NCBI RefSeq assembly: GCF_000731985.1
Contig: NZ_JNCS01000003.1
Location: forward strand, 310,001-374,000
Origin: Natrinema altunense
GTDB taxonomy: Archaea; Halobacteriota; Halobacteria; Halobacteriales; Natrialbaceae
Length of the DNA stretch: 64,000 nt
Reading direction: 5' to 3'
The notes beneath the pieces are model-generated. The model was not told where the DNA came from and made no database searches. It was given only the letters and a program-made list of their open reading frames with translations. Within the stretch, counting starts at the first letter, position 1. Each line of letters starts with the position of its first letter. A program made the translations under genes and the position numbers. Below are positions 51,704 to 59,998 of this stretch, piece after piece.

Positions 51704-53542
51704 ATGACACAGGTTATCTGGATCATCGCGGCAGTACTGGTGACCTTCACCGTCGGTTACGTGGGGTACTCGCGGTATCTCACGCGCTTCGTCGAACTAG
51801 ACGAGGACGCCGAAACGCCAGCACACAAGTACGAGGACGGGCAGGAGTACGTTCCGTCGAAGAAACCGGTGTTACTGGGGCATCACTACTCGAGTATCGC
51901 GGGTGGAGCGCCGATCGTGGGGCCGATCACGGCGGGTGCCATCTGGGGATGGGTGCCCGCTTTGCTGTGGATCGCCCTCGGGAATCCGTTGATGGGTGCC
52001 GTTCACGACTTCGTTTCGCTGTCGGGGAGTCTCCGACACGAGGGGAAGTCGATCGGCTACATGATCGGCGAGTACGTCGGGAGGAGCGGCAAGAACATGC
52101 TGTTGTGGTTCGCGTTCCTGACGATCATGCTGGTCGTGGCAGTGTTCGCGCTGGTCGTGGGGATCGTCTTCAACAAGTATCCACAGGTGGTCACGGCGTC
52201 CCTGCTCTACATCGGACTGGCACTGGTGTTCGGGGTCTATCTCTACCAGTTCAACGGCCCGTTTATCCCCGGGACGGTGCTGTTCGTCGCAGGGGTCTTC
52301 GCGGCCGTCTGGGTGGGGCTCCAGTACCCGCTGGCGTTGTTCGCCGGGGACTACCCGGCCGGGACGATCGTACTGCTCGGCGGTGACGGGAGTTGGGTGC
52401 CGGGAGCGGCCGCGCTCGGCGGTAATACGGCGGGGTGGATTCCGGTCGTCATGATCTATGCCGCGGTCGCGAGTGCACTCCCCGTGTGGGTGTTGCTCCA
52501 ACCACGTGACTACCTGTCGTCGTTCCTGTTGTACACCGGCGTCGGCGGGGCGGTCGTGGCGATCATCGTCGGAACGGTCCTCGGAACGTCGACCGACCCG
52601 CTCGTCATCGACAGTTCCATCGGCGCGTTCGAAGGGTTCTGGGGCGTCGAAGGCGCGGGATTAGCGCCGCTGTTCCCGCTGCTGTTCATTACGATCGCCT
52701 GCGGGACGATCAGCGGGTTCCACTCGCTGGTTTCTTCCGGGACGACCGCCAAACAGCTCAACAACGAGACCGACGCCCGGCTGATCGGCTATGGCGGGAT
52801 GCTCGGCGAAGGGCTCCTCGCGGCAGTCGCGCTCTCGACGCTCGCGGTGGCTGGCTTTGCCGATCCCGAAGGCGGGATCGGCGCTGCGTTGCCGAACTTC
52901 GCCGAAGGCGGCGGTATGATCCTGACGAGCCTCGGCGTTCCCGCGACGGTGGGGGAAGTGTTCATGGCGCTGGTCCTCTGTAGCTTCCTGCTTACGTCGA
53001 CCGACACGGCCGTCCGCCTCGGGCGGTACATGATGGAGGAAATCGTCGGCACGCCCGCGGGACGGACCGACACGGGACTGAACCTCAGCATTCGCTCGAT
53101 CGTCCGCGGCCGGTACACGAACCCGATCGTCCAGATCATTCCCGCGTACCTGCTGGTCGTCTCCGGCCAGTGGGTCGTCCTCTGGCAACTGTTCGGCGGT
53201 GCGAACCAGTTGCTCGCGGCGCTTGCACTGCTGACCGCGACCGTCTGGCTCGCCAACTGGGACGACAACAAACAGCTCGTCTCCACTGGTGTGCCGATGG
53301 CGATCATGGTCGCGATCACCGTCCTTGGGCTCTCGATCCTGGTGTTCTACGAGAACCTCTACCTGAACCTGATTCAGGGTGGCGCGGCGACCGTCGGTGC
53401 CACGATCTCTTCGGGAGTACAGATGCTCCTCGGACTGGTGCTCATCGGGCTGGCGCTCGCGCTCGTCAGGCTGGGCTACAAGAACATCCGGACCGTCCGC
53501 CGTGGCCCCGAGCCGTCGGCCGTCGAACCCGGCGACGACTAA
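51704..53542 (+). CDS. cstA: CstA-family carbon starvation / pyruvate-peptide transporter
   Basis: 612 residues, 15-17 hydrophobic helices. Family signatures: KKPVLLGHHYSSIAGGAPI, VHDFVSLSGSLRHEGKSIGY, ACGTISGFHSLVSSGTTAKQ, ETDARLIGYGGMLGEG and LLTSTDTAVRLGRYMMEE. CstA proteins import pyruvate or peptides under carbon limitation. ATG 51704 gives the usual start. The YbdD companion of bacterial cstA is not present. The opposite gene downstream is convergent, 73 bp away. Confidence 0.95.
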   Translation: MTQVIWIIAAVLVTFTVGYVGYSRYLTRFVELDEDAETPAHKYEDGQEYVPSKKPVLLGHHYSSIAGGAPIVGPITAGAIWGWVPALLWIALGNPLMGAVHDFVSLSGSLRHEGKSIGYMIGEYVGRSGKNMLLWFAFLTIMLVVAVFALVVGIVFNKYPQVVTASLLYIGLALVFGVYLYQFNGPFIPGTVLFVAGVFAAVWVGLQYPLALFAGDYPAGTIVLLGGDGSWVPGAAALGGNTAGWIPVVMIYAAVASALPVWVLLQPRDYLSSFLLYTGVGGAVVAIIVGTVLGTSTDPLVIDSSIGAFEGFWGVEGAGLAPLFPLLFITIACGTISGFHSLVSSGTTAKQLNNETDARLIGYGGMLGEGLLAAVALSTLAVAGFADPEGGIGAALPNFAEGGGMILTSLGVPATVGEVFMALVLCSFLLTSTDTAVRLGRYMMEEIVGTPAGRTDTGLNLSIRSIVRGRYTNPIVQIIPAYLLVVSGQWVVLWQLFGGANQLLAALALLTATVWLANWDDNKQLVSTGVPMAIMVAITVLGLSILVFYENLYLNLIQGGAATVGATISSGVQMLLGLVLIGLALALVRLGYKNIRTVRRGPEPSAVEPGDD

Positions 53543-53615
53543 CGGCACCCGACCGCCGCCGTTTTCGGTCGGCCGCTGACCGGGACCGGTCTCGGTGATC
53601 CGAACCGACCGTCAC

Positions 53616-54224
53616 CTACCGCCAGAACCGCTTTGCGAACCGCGACAGCAGTCCCTCCTCGGGTTCGCTCACGGTCTCCCAGAGGGTAAACGCCTCCACG
53701 ACGTCGGCGGCCTCGCTGCCGACGTACGCCTCGGACTCGGGATCGACGACGACGAGATTGATCTCGTAGTGGCCGTGATACCCGAACTTCAGTAACGTCC
53801 GGTCGCGGAATCCGGCAACGAACTCGCGAACGTCGTCGGGTATCCCGTCGGCGACGAGGACGAACGTCACGTCCGTCCCGAAGTGTTCCTCGTCGGCGAC
53901 GACCCGGTCGTCGGCGAGGTCGTGACCGAGGGCGACGAGTCGCTCGAGTTCCGCGACCGTCGGCCGGGAGTCGCGTCGAACGAAGAGGTACTCCTCGGCT
54001 TCGTGGTCGGCATAACTCAATGCCGGATGGAAGAACTGTTTCTGGCTGCGCACGCGCAACTCCCCGTAGAGGTCCCACCGTTCGCCGCCGCCGCGGTGGT
54101 CCTTCTCGAGGTCGTAGCTGTACAGCAATCGGTCGGACACCCGATCGAGATACTCGTCGTCCCAGTCGGGCACCGCCTCGCGGATCTCCGCCGGCAGTTC
54201 CGCCGGCCGTGCGTTGTCGCTCAT
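53616..54224 (-). CDS. Conserved haloarchaeal protein of unknown function (202 aa)
   Basis: 202 residues, soluble alpha/beta: PDWDDEYLDRVSDRLLYSYD, RSQKQFFHPALSYADHEAEE, LFVRRDSRPTVAELERLVAL, FVLVADGIPDDVREFVAGFR, HGHYEINLVVVDPESEAYVG. No catalytic motif recognised. Convergent with cstA. Its ATG overlaps the stop of a 28-codon frame by ATGA, so it may be translated by coupling. Confidence 0.8.
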   Translation of the reverse strand: MSDNARPAELPAEIREAVPDWDDEYLDRVSDRLLYSYDLEKDHRGGGERWDLYGELRVRSQKQFFHPALSYADHEAEEYLFVRRDSRPTVAELERLVALGHDLADDRVVADEEHFGTDVTFVLVADGIPDDVREFVAGFRDRTLLKFGYHGHYEINLVVVDPESEAYVGSEAADVVEAFTLWETVSEPEEGLLSRFAKRFWR

Positions 54225-54307
54225 CGTACGTCGGTGGCGCGTGACTGCGATCGGTCACGACCCGGCAGCGGTTCCGTGCGATCGCGGCCCATGTCGCGTT
54301 CACTCAT
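54221..54307 (-). CDS. 28-codon leader ORF coupled to the 202-aa gene
   Basis: MSERDMGRDRTEPLPGRDRS then QSRATDVR. The TATA-like GATTATTTGATA (54322-54333) places the transcript start at or next to this ATG, and the stop overlaps the next ATG by four bases. Either a tiny real protein or a leader that delivers ribosomes to the downstream gene. Confidence 0.45.
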   Translation of the reverse strand: MSERDMGRDRTEPLPGRDRSQSRATDVR

Positions 54308-54422
54308 ACCATCGGTTACCGTCGTGGTATCAAATAATCGTCGGTGAACCGGGATCGAGACCTCACCGATCGTCGCCGCGCGCCGACAGCCGGTAGGTTT
54401 TAGCCGTCGGGGACGCACTATC

Positions 54423-54674
54423 GTGCAAGGGGTTCGCATGGGTGGGAAGCAAACCGAAGCCTGCGGCCGGTGTTCCATGTCCGCGGTCGTCGACATCGCC
54501 TCGTCCGGCGACGAAGACGAGGGAGCCGACGGCGACGCGGGCCGGGACCCGTTCGGCGAGGCCGCCATCGAGGTCGACGACGACGAACTCCGACGGGTCT
54601 CGCCGGGTGCCTGGGCCGGACGCATGACCGAGCGACTCGACGCCCTCGGCCGGCGGCTCATTTACGGCCGGTAG
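54423..54674 (+). CDS. Small acidic protein (83 aa)
   Basis: 83 residues from GTG 54423, which is ~27 bp from TATA-like GGTTTTAGCC (54393-54402); ATG 54438 and ATG 54477 are later options. CGRCSMSAVVDIASSG at the N-terminus (one CxxC), an Asp/Glu/Gly stretch, then an amphipathic helix GAWAGRMTERLDALGRRLIY. Unknown function. Confidence 0.6.
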   Translation: MQGVRMGGKQTEACGRCSMSAVVDIASSGDEDEGADGDAGRDPFGEAAIEVDDDELRRVSPGAWAGRMTERLDALGRRLIYGR

Positions 54675-54707
54675 GACTGCTGCCGGTCGCAGGCGACGCG
54701 GTCGCGC

Positions 54708-54944
54708 TCACGACATCGTTACGAGATACGTCATCGCGAACAACAGTATCGCGGCCGTCGCGACGTTGACGAACCCGAATTCGAGAACGTCCAGAAACGA
54801 CAGTCCCCAGACGACCGCCCACGCGAACAGCGCCGACAGCACGGCGTTCATCGCGATCAACACGCGGGGATCGCCCTGCGAGGCCGAAACGCCAGCCTCG
54901 AACCCGTCCCCGGCACCGTCACGATCAGTGTCACCGTCGCTCAT
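54708..54944 (-). CDS. Small two-helix membrane protein (78 aa)
   Basis: 78 residues: ~25 acidic residues, then two membrane helices (VLIAMNAVLSALFAWAVVWG and VNVATAAILLFAMTYLVTMS) with a short outside loop (LSFLDVLEFGF). ATG 54944 is 27 bp from TATA-like CAGTATAAG. Unknown function; conserved-looking composition. Confidence 0.75.
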   Translation of the reverse strand: MSDGDTDRDGAGDGFEAGVSASQGDPRVLIAMNAVLSALFAWAVVWGLSFLDVLEFGFVNVATAAILLFAMTYLVTMS

Positions 54945-55079
54945 ACAAGGAGAGGTCGATACCGCCACTTATACTGTTCGCTGTCTCTACCCGGCACGCC
55001 CACCGATGGGGCCGGGAAACGCGGACGACCGTGACGGCACACGGTGTCGTTCTTTGTCGTTCGGCGGGGAAGGGGTCGT

Positions 55080-55412
55080 ATGTACCTCCGAAACCGTCAC
55101 GGCGTGCGGATCGACCCCGTACCGTTTGTCGTGGTCGTCGGGCTCGCGTTCATGTTTCTCCTGTCGTTCGGGCCGCTGTACGGGCAGGCGCTGGGACTCC
55201 CCCTCGAGGTCGCGATCGCGCTCTCCGCGGCGGTGTGTACCGTCGTCGCCGTCGTCGCGTTCTATCGACAGGTATGGACGTGTCGGCCGAACCACGTCGG
55301 GACCGTGCCGGCCGCAGTTCGCGCCGAACGACTGTTTCAGCTCATACCGATCCTCGCGGCGCTCCTCGTCGCGCTCGCGATTCCGCTCGTCGTCGGCTAT
55401 AGTAGCAACTGA
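55080..55412 (+). CDS. Small membrane protein (110 aa) ending inside a palindromic element
   Basis: 110 residues, about three helices: PVPFVVVVGLAFMFLLSFG, VAIALSAAVCTVVAVVAFY, LFQLIPILAALLVALAIPLV. The last codons (Y-S-S-N-stop) are part of the left arm of the inverted-repeat element at 55397-55482, so the natural C-terminus may have been replaced. Unknown function. Confidence 0.75.
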   Translation: MYLRNRHGVRIDPVPFVVVVGLAFMFLLSFGPLYGQALGLPLEVAIALSAAVCTVVAVVAFYRQVWTCRPNHVGTVPAAVRAERLFQLIPILAALLVALAIPLVVGYSSN

Positions 55413-55482
55413 AACGATTTACATACTGATCGCAACGCCGTCGTGCGATCAGGTGTGCAATGACTTTCAGTTGCTACTATAG
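55397..55482. repeat. Palindromic element, copy 1 (perfect 18-bp arms)
   Basis: Outer arms CTATAGTAGCAACTGAAA (55397-55414) and its exact reverse complement (55465-55482). Inner arms CTGATCGCA (55426-55434) and TGCGATCAG (55444-55452) around a 9-bp loop; the intervening parts pair partly. The TGA of the upstream gene is bases 14-16 of the element. A diverged second copy is at 58383-58468. Confidence 0.85.
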
Positions 55483-55590
55483 GTGATCGGTCCCGTAACA
55501 GACGGTTCCCCGCCCATCACGCGTCATCGGTCGGGAAACTATGTCACACAGACACATACTGTTATTGCCGTCCCCGGCGAACCGTCGACT

Positions 55591-55794
55591 ATGGGTCTCA
55601 TCGAATCGGTGAAATCGGCCCTCGCGTCGCCCTCGCCGAACGGCCGTCCCGACGACGGCTCCACGGGTGCCTACTGGTGTGACGACTGCGCCGTCCGGAT
55701 CAGGGACGTCGATCTCGAGGGCGAGCCGGTCTGTCCGGACTGCGGCGTGGCGATGCGCTTCGAACGCTCGACGGGCCGGGACTGCGCGTGCTGA
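55591..55794 (+). CDS. Small zinc-ribbon protein (67 aa)
   Basis: 67 residues: LIESVKSALASPSPNGRP, then YWCDDCAVRIRDVDLEG, PVCPDCGVAMRFERS, and CAC at the end. Two CxxC knuckles 16 residues apart plus a terminal Cys pair. ATG 55591 lies ~30 bp from TTATT. Convergent and abutting the GTPase gene (stops adjacent at 55794/55795). Confidence 0.75.
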   Translation: MGLIESVKSALASPSPNGRPDDGSTGAYWCDDCAVRIRDVDLEGEPVCPDCGVAMRFERSTGRDCAC

Positions 55795-57042
55795 TCAGGG
55801 CTCCCGAACGACGGTTTCCGCACCCTGCGTCGTGGGGAAGGGACCGCCATCGAACGCCGTCTCCCACTCCTCGTCGGTGACGAGTGCGTCCTCGAGCGCC
55901 GCCCGGAGCGCTCCCTCATCGTAGTCGGTGCCGATGACCACGAGTTCCGTCCGTCGGTCGCCGTGCTCGTCGTGCCACTCGAGGTCGGGCCGGTTCGACC
56001 GGTACATGTCGCGCTCGACCTCGGGCAGGCTCGCGATCCAGGGCCCCTGTGCGGTCGCCCTGACCGATGGCCCGGCCTGCGCGATCGAGAGCCGCATCTC
56101 GGTGCCGGCGAGCCAGGCTGTCCCCTTCGAGCGGACGATCGATCGCGGCAGGGTCCGGAGGACGGATGCGAACCGTTCCGGGTGGAACGGCCGGCGGGAT
56201 CGGTAGACGAACGACGAGACGCCGTACACGTCCTCGGGGTGGTGATGATCGTGGCGCTCCCCCGTCTCGGCCCGCTGGCCGTCGTGAGCGGCGTGCTCGC
56301 TCTCGTCGTGGTCGTGATCCGCGGTCGCCTCGAGCGCTCGCCGCCAGCCCGGTCGATCGATCACGCGCCCGGAACCGAACAGGCCGGCACCGAGCAGGCG
56401 GTCGGGGTCGACCGCCGAGAACGTCGTCGAAATCGTCTCGGCCTCGGGCTGGAGCGCGGAGACGAGGTCATCGGCCGTCTCGAGTTCGGCGTCGGAACAC
56501 AGATCGGCCTTGTTGAGCAAGACGAGGTTCGAAACCTCGACCTGTTCGACGAGCAGATCCGAGAGCGGCCGGTCGGCCTCGTCCCCTCGCCGCGTCGGCC
56601 GGTCCTCGCCCGCGAAGGTCTCGAGGAACGCGGGCGTATCGAGGACGGTCACGAGCGTATCGACGTCGTAGCGCGCCGCGACGCGGGACTCGGTGGTGAA
56701 CAGCCGGGCCACGGGTGCGGGCTCGGAGATGCCGGACGACTCGACGACGAGGTGGTCGAACGAGCGATCCCGGGCCAGCCTGACCACGGCGGTCTCGAGA
56801 TCGTCCTGCAGTTCACAGCAGATACAGCCGTTCGAGAGTTCCGCGACACCGTCATCGATCTCGAGGTCCGAGCCCTCGGCGACGAGTTCGGCGTCGACGT
56901 TGACGTCGCCCATGTCGTTGACCAGCACCGCCAGCGTCCGGTCGGCGCTCGAGAGCAGGTGATTGAGCAGCGTCGTCTTGCCGGCACCCAGGCTCCCCGA
57001 AAGGATCGTCACCGGGATCGCCCCGTCCGTATCCGTCTCCAT
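55795..57042 (-). CDS. COG0523 (CobW/YjiA) G3E GTPase with His-rich segment
   Basis: 415 residues. Walker A SGSLGAGKTTLLNHLL (~16-31), invariant CxCC in SNGCICCELQDDL (~70-82), SSGISEP, NKAD for guanine, and a His/Glu/Asp-rich loop (HDHDESEHAAHDG ... HDHHHPED, ~245-275) before the C-terminal CobW_C domain. Such proteins are metallochaperones for zinc, cobalt or other metals. ATG 57042 matches the family start. Divergent from the ArsA operon. Confidence 0.92.
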   Translation of the reverse strand: METDTDGAIPVTILSGSLGAGKTTLLNHLLSSADRTLAVLVNDMGDVNVDAELVAEGSDLEIDDGVAELSNGCICCELQDDLETAVVRLARDRSFDHLVVESSGISEPAPVARLFTTESRVAARYDVDTLVTVLDTPAFLETFAGEDRPTRRGDEADRPLSDLLVEQVEVSNLVLLNKADLCSDAELETADDLVSALQPEAETISTTFSAVDPDRLLGAGLFGSGRVIDRPGWRRALEATADHDHDESEHAAHDGQRAETGERHDHHHPEDVYGVSSFVYRSRRPFHPERFASVLRTLPRSIVRSKGTAWLAGTEMRLSIAQAGPSVRATAQGPWIASLPEVERDMYRSNRPDLEWHDEHGDRRTELVVIGTDYDEGALRAALEDALVTDEEWETAFDGGPFPTTQGAETVVREP

Positions 57043-57115
57043 ACCGAGTACTGGGATCGGAGCGCCTTGAAAGCGAGCCACGAGGGTTTTTACCGTTCGA
57101 TACACAGATACTGCC

Positions 57116-57412
57116 ATGGATCTGGCCGATCGGATCGACGCGTTTCGCGAGCGACTCGACGAGTGGCTGCGGGGCCTCTATCACGGCATGATCTCGCATC
57201 CGGCGTACGAGAAGATCGAGAAGGAAGCTGAAGACGCCGAGGACGCGTTCGTTCTGGCGTGTTTTCCGGACGCGTTCGGCATCCCGTCGCCGGTGTCCTA
57301 CTACACCGCGGAACTGCTCCCCTACCTCGAGGACGAGTTCGAATCGTGGGAGCGGCGGCTGTGGGACCGCGGCACGTACCTCGAACGGAAAGGGCAGCAG
57401 TATCACTTCTGA
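57116..57412 (+). CDS. Conserved haloarchaeal protein (98 aa), coupled to an ArsA-type ATPase
   Basis: 98 residues, alpha-helical and aromatic-rich: LADRIDAFRERLDEWLRGLY, PAYEKIEKEAEDAEDAFVLA, CFPDAFGIPSPVSYYTAELL, SWERRLWDRGTYLERKGQQY. Its stop overlaps the ATPase start (TGATG), indicating a functional pair. TATA-like GGTTTTTACC is ~27 bp upstream. No known function. Confidence 0.8.
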   Translation: MDLADRIDAFRERLDEWLRGLYHGMISHPAYEKIEKEAEDAEDAFVLACFPDAFGIPSPVSYYTAELLPYLEDEFESWERRLWDRGTYLERKGQQYHF

Positions 57413-58398
57413 TGGAACCGTTCGTCTTCTTCGGCGGCAAAGGTGGCGTCGGCAAGACGACCGTCTCGTGTGCGTACGCGCTCCGCTGTGCGCGCGACGG
57501 CCAGCGAACCCTCGTCGTCTCGACCGACCCGGCCCACTCCGTCACCGACGTGTTCGACCAGCCGTTCGACGACTCCCCGCGATCGGTCGACGGGATCGAC
57601 GGACTCGACGCGGTGGAGATCGATCCCGAAGACGAGGTAACGCGCCACTTAGACGAGATCCGACAGGACCTCTCCGAGCAGGTGTCCGCATCGATGGTCA
57701 ACGAGATCAACCGCCAACTCGAGATGGCACACGGAACCCCCGGGGCCTACGAATCGGCGCTGTTCGACCGGTTCGTCGACGTAATGCGGACTGCGGAACC
57801 GTACGACCGCGTCGTCTTCGACACCTCGCCGACGGGGAGTACGCTCCGGCTGCTCGGCCTCCCCGACCTGCTGGAAGGTTGGATCGACCGACTGATCCAC
57901 AAACGACGGACGAGCATCGACCTCTTCGAGAAGGCCGCCGTCGGGAACACCGAACCACGCCGCGTGATGGAGGGCGATCCCGTCCTCGCGCGCCTGCAAG
58001 ACCGCAAGGAGTTCTTCGAGTTTGCCGGGTCGGCGCTGCACGACGATGCCGCCTTCTTCCTCGTCTTGAACCCGGACGAACTCTCGTTGAACGAGACCGA
58101 ACGGGCGATCACTGCCCTTCGGGAGGAGGACCTCGCGGTCCGCGGTCTCGTCGCCAACAAACTCACGCCGTCGCCCGATCCCGACGAGAACGGCCGCGGC
58201 GCACGCTACCTCCGCGACCGCGTCGAGACAGAAGCGGCCCGTCTCGAGACCATCCGTTCGGAGTTCGACCCGCCGCTGGTCGCCGAGATCGGCTGGCGGA
58301 GTGCGGAAGTCACGGGCGACCTCCTGGCCGACGTCGCCGACGAACTCGACATCGAGACGGCCGCCGAGCCGCCGACGCACGTCTCTAGTGGGCACTGA
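57412..58398 (+). CDS. ArsA/Get3-family ATPase
   Basis: 328 residues, single ATPase half: FFGGKGGVGKTTVSCAYALR (deviant Walker A), STDPAHSVTDVF (switch I), FDTSPTGSTLRLLGLPDLL (switch II) and VANKLTP. Archaeal members relate to tail-anchored protein targeting (Get3) rather than arsenic efflux; no arsB or arsR is near. The last residues (S-S-G-H-stop) fall in copy 2 of the palindromic element. Confidence 0.9.
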   Translation: MEPFVFFGGKGGVGKTTVSCAYALRCARDGQRTLVVSTDPAHSVTDVFDQPFDDSPRSVDGIDGLDAVEIDPEDEVTRHLDEIRQDLSEQVSASMVNEINRQLEMAHGTPGAYESALFDRFVDVMRTAEPYDRVVFDTSPTGSTLRLLGLPDLLEGWIDRLIHKRRTSIDLFEKAAVGNTEPRRVMEGDPVLARLQDRKEFFEFAGSALHDDAAFFLVLNPDELSLNETERAITALREEDLAVRGLVANKLTPSPDPDENGRGARYLRDRVETEAARLETIRSEFDPPLVAEIGWRSAEVTGDLLADVADELDIETAAEPPTHVSSGH

Positions 58399-58468
58399 AA
58401 CGAGTGACACGCTGATCGCGATGCCTGTCGGACGATCAGGTGGCACTGACTCCCAGTTGCGACGCTCG
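58383..58468. repeat. Palindromic element, copy 2 (diverged)
   Basis: Same length as copy 1 and about three quarters identical by my count, with one pair of compensating 1-bp indels. Left end CTCTAGTGGGCACTGAAA; the core keeps CTGATCG and CGATCAG and the right side keeps CAGTTGC. The upstream gene's TGA occupies the same element column and frame as in copy 1. Confidence 0.7.
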
Positions 58469-58560
58469 CTCGAGCCGGCCACGCGGACGTGCCACGCCCA
58501 CCCATACCACTTCGCCCGCGGACAGAAACCCGTTTAGGCGGGCCGCGCCACCGACGGATA

Positions 58561-59760
58561 ATGAGTACGAGTTACCGGATCGGGCTCGTCGGCAAACCCT
58601 CCGTCGGCAAGTCCTCCTTTTTCAACGCAGCGACGATGAACGACGTTCCCGAGGGGGCCTACCCGTTCACGACGATCGACCCCAGCGTGGGCGAGGCCTA
58701 CGTCCGCGTCGACTGTGCGGCACCCGAGTTCGACGAGGAATGCACGCCGAACGTCGGCTACTGCGACCACGGGACCCGCTTCGTCCCGACGAAGCTCGTC
58801 GACGTGGCCGGGCTGATTCCCGGCGCACACGAGGGCAACGGGCTTGGCAACCAGTTCCTCTCCGATCTCAACGAGACCGACGTGCTCGTCCACGTCGTCG
58901 ATTTCTCCGGGAAAACGGACGCCGAGGGCGAACCCACCGAGGGACACGACCCGCGGGACGATATCGCATTTCTCGAGGAGGAACTCGACCAGTGGTATCT
59001 GGGCGTCTTGGAGAAGGGCATCGAGCGCTACGAGACCGGCTACACCACCGAGGACGACGCCATCGAGGCGGAACTCGCCGAGCAGATGAGCGCGTTCAAG
59101 ACGACCGAAGACGAGATCAAACGGCTCATTCGACGCGTCGGCGTCGGCTTCGATCCCGACGCATGGGACGGGGACGACCAACTCGAGTTGGCCCGCGAGA
59201 TCCGCAAGGAGACCAAGCCGATGGTGATCGCGGCGAACAAGATGGACACGCCCGAAGCGAAGGCGAACTTCGAGGCGATCACCAACGATCCCGACTACGA
59301 CCACCTGACGATCGTTCCCTGTAGCGCCCACGCCGAGAAGGCCCTAAAGTCGGCCGACAAGGCCGGCGTCGTCGACTACCGGCCGGGCGACGGGGAGTTC
59401 GAGATCACGGGAGACGTCTCCGGTGAGCAGCAACAGGGATTGGAGCAGATCCGGGACTTCCTCGAGGAGTTCGGTGCAACGGGCGTCCAGGCGGCCCTCG
59501 AGACGGCGCTTTTCGACGTCCTCGGCGTCACGCCCGTGTTCCCGGGCGGCGCGAACGGACTGGGGAACGAACAGGGCGAAGTGCTGCCGGATTGTTACCT
59601 GATTCCGCCGAACTCGACCGCGGAGGACTTCGCCTACAGCCTCCACTCCGACATCGGCGACGGCTTCCTCCACGCGATCGACTGCCGGACGAACCGTCAA
59701 CTGGGCAAGGACTACGAGGTCGCGTCTCGTGACGTGATCGAAATCATCACGACGAACTGA
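58561..59760 (+). CDS. ychF: YchF/Obg-like GTPase
   Basis: 399 residues. G1 GKPSVGKSSFFNA, G2/PFTTIDPSVGEAYVRV, G3 DVAGLIPGAHEGNGLG, and G4 NKMD, which differs from the NxxE of bacterial YchF and suggests true GTP preference. A helical domain (~130-200) and a C-terminal TGS domain (HSDIGDGFLHAIDCRTNRQL) follow. Ribosome-associated. TATA-like CGTTTAGG is 27 bp before the ATG. Confidence 0.94.
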   Translation: MSTSYRIGLVGKPSVGKSSFFNAATMNDVPEGAYPFTTIDPSVGEAYVRVDCAAPEFDEECTPNVGYCDHGTRFVPTKLVDVAGLIPGAHEGNGLGNQFLSDLNETDVLVHVVDFSGKTDAEGEPTEGHDPRDDIAFLEEELDQWYLGVLEKGIERYETGYTTEDDAIEAELAEQMSAFKTTEDEIKRLIRRVGVGFDPDAWDGDDQLELAREIRKETKPMVIAANKMDTPEAKANFEAITNDPDYDHLTIVPCSAHAEKALKSADKAGVVDYRPGDGEFEITGDVSGEQQQGLEQIRDFLEEFGATGVQAALETALFDVLGVTPVFPGGANGLGNEQGEVLPDCYLIPPNSTAEDFAYSLHSDIGDGFLHAIDCRTNRQLGKDYEVASRDVIEIITTN

Positions 59761-59998
59761 CCGACCGCAGTTGGCGACTCCTGCGGGACCGTCCGCACGT
59801 CGCCGGCCCGGCCTGCCGGGGCAGAGCCAGTACGCGTCCCCGTTCGGGGCGACCACGGACGACAGCGGAGCTGTCACGCACCTCCTCCGACGACCGACCC
59901 GGCTACCGCTGCGGTCCGGCGACGCCCGACAACAGACGCGGCGAGGTCGGTGGTACGCGGCGCGGATCGCTCACGGATGACCGCGGGAATCGTTACTC

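Noticed and set aside
57412-58398. Arsenic resistance operon
   Set aside because: ArsA-like ATPase stands without arsB, arsR, arsC or arsD and has a single ATPase half like Get3.
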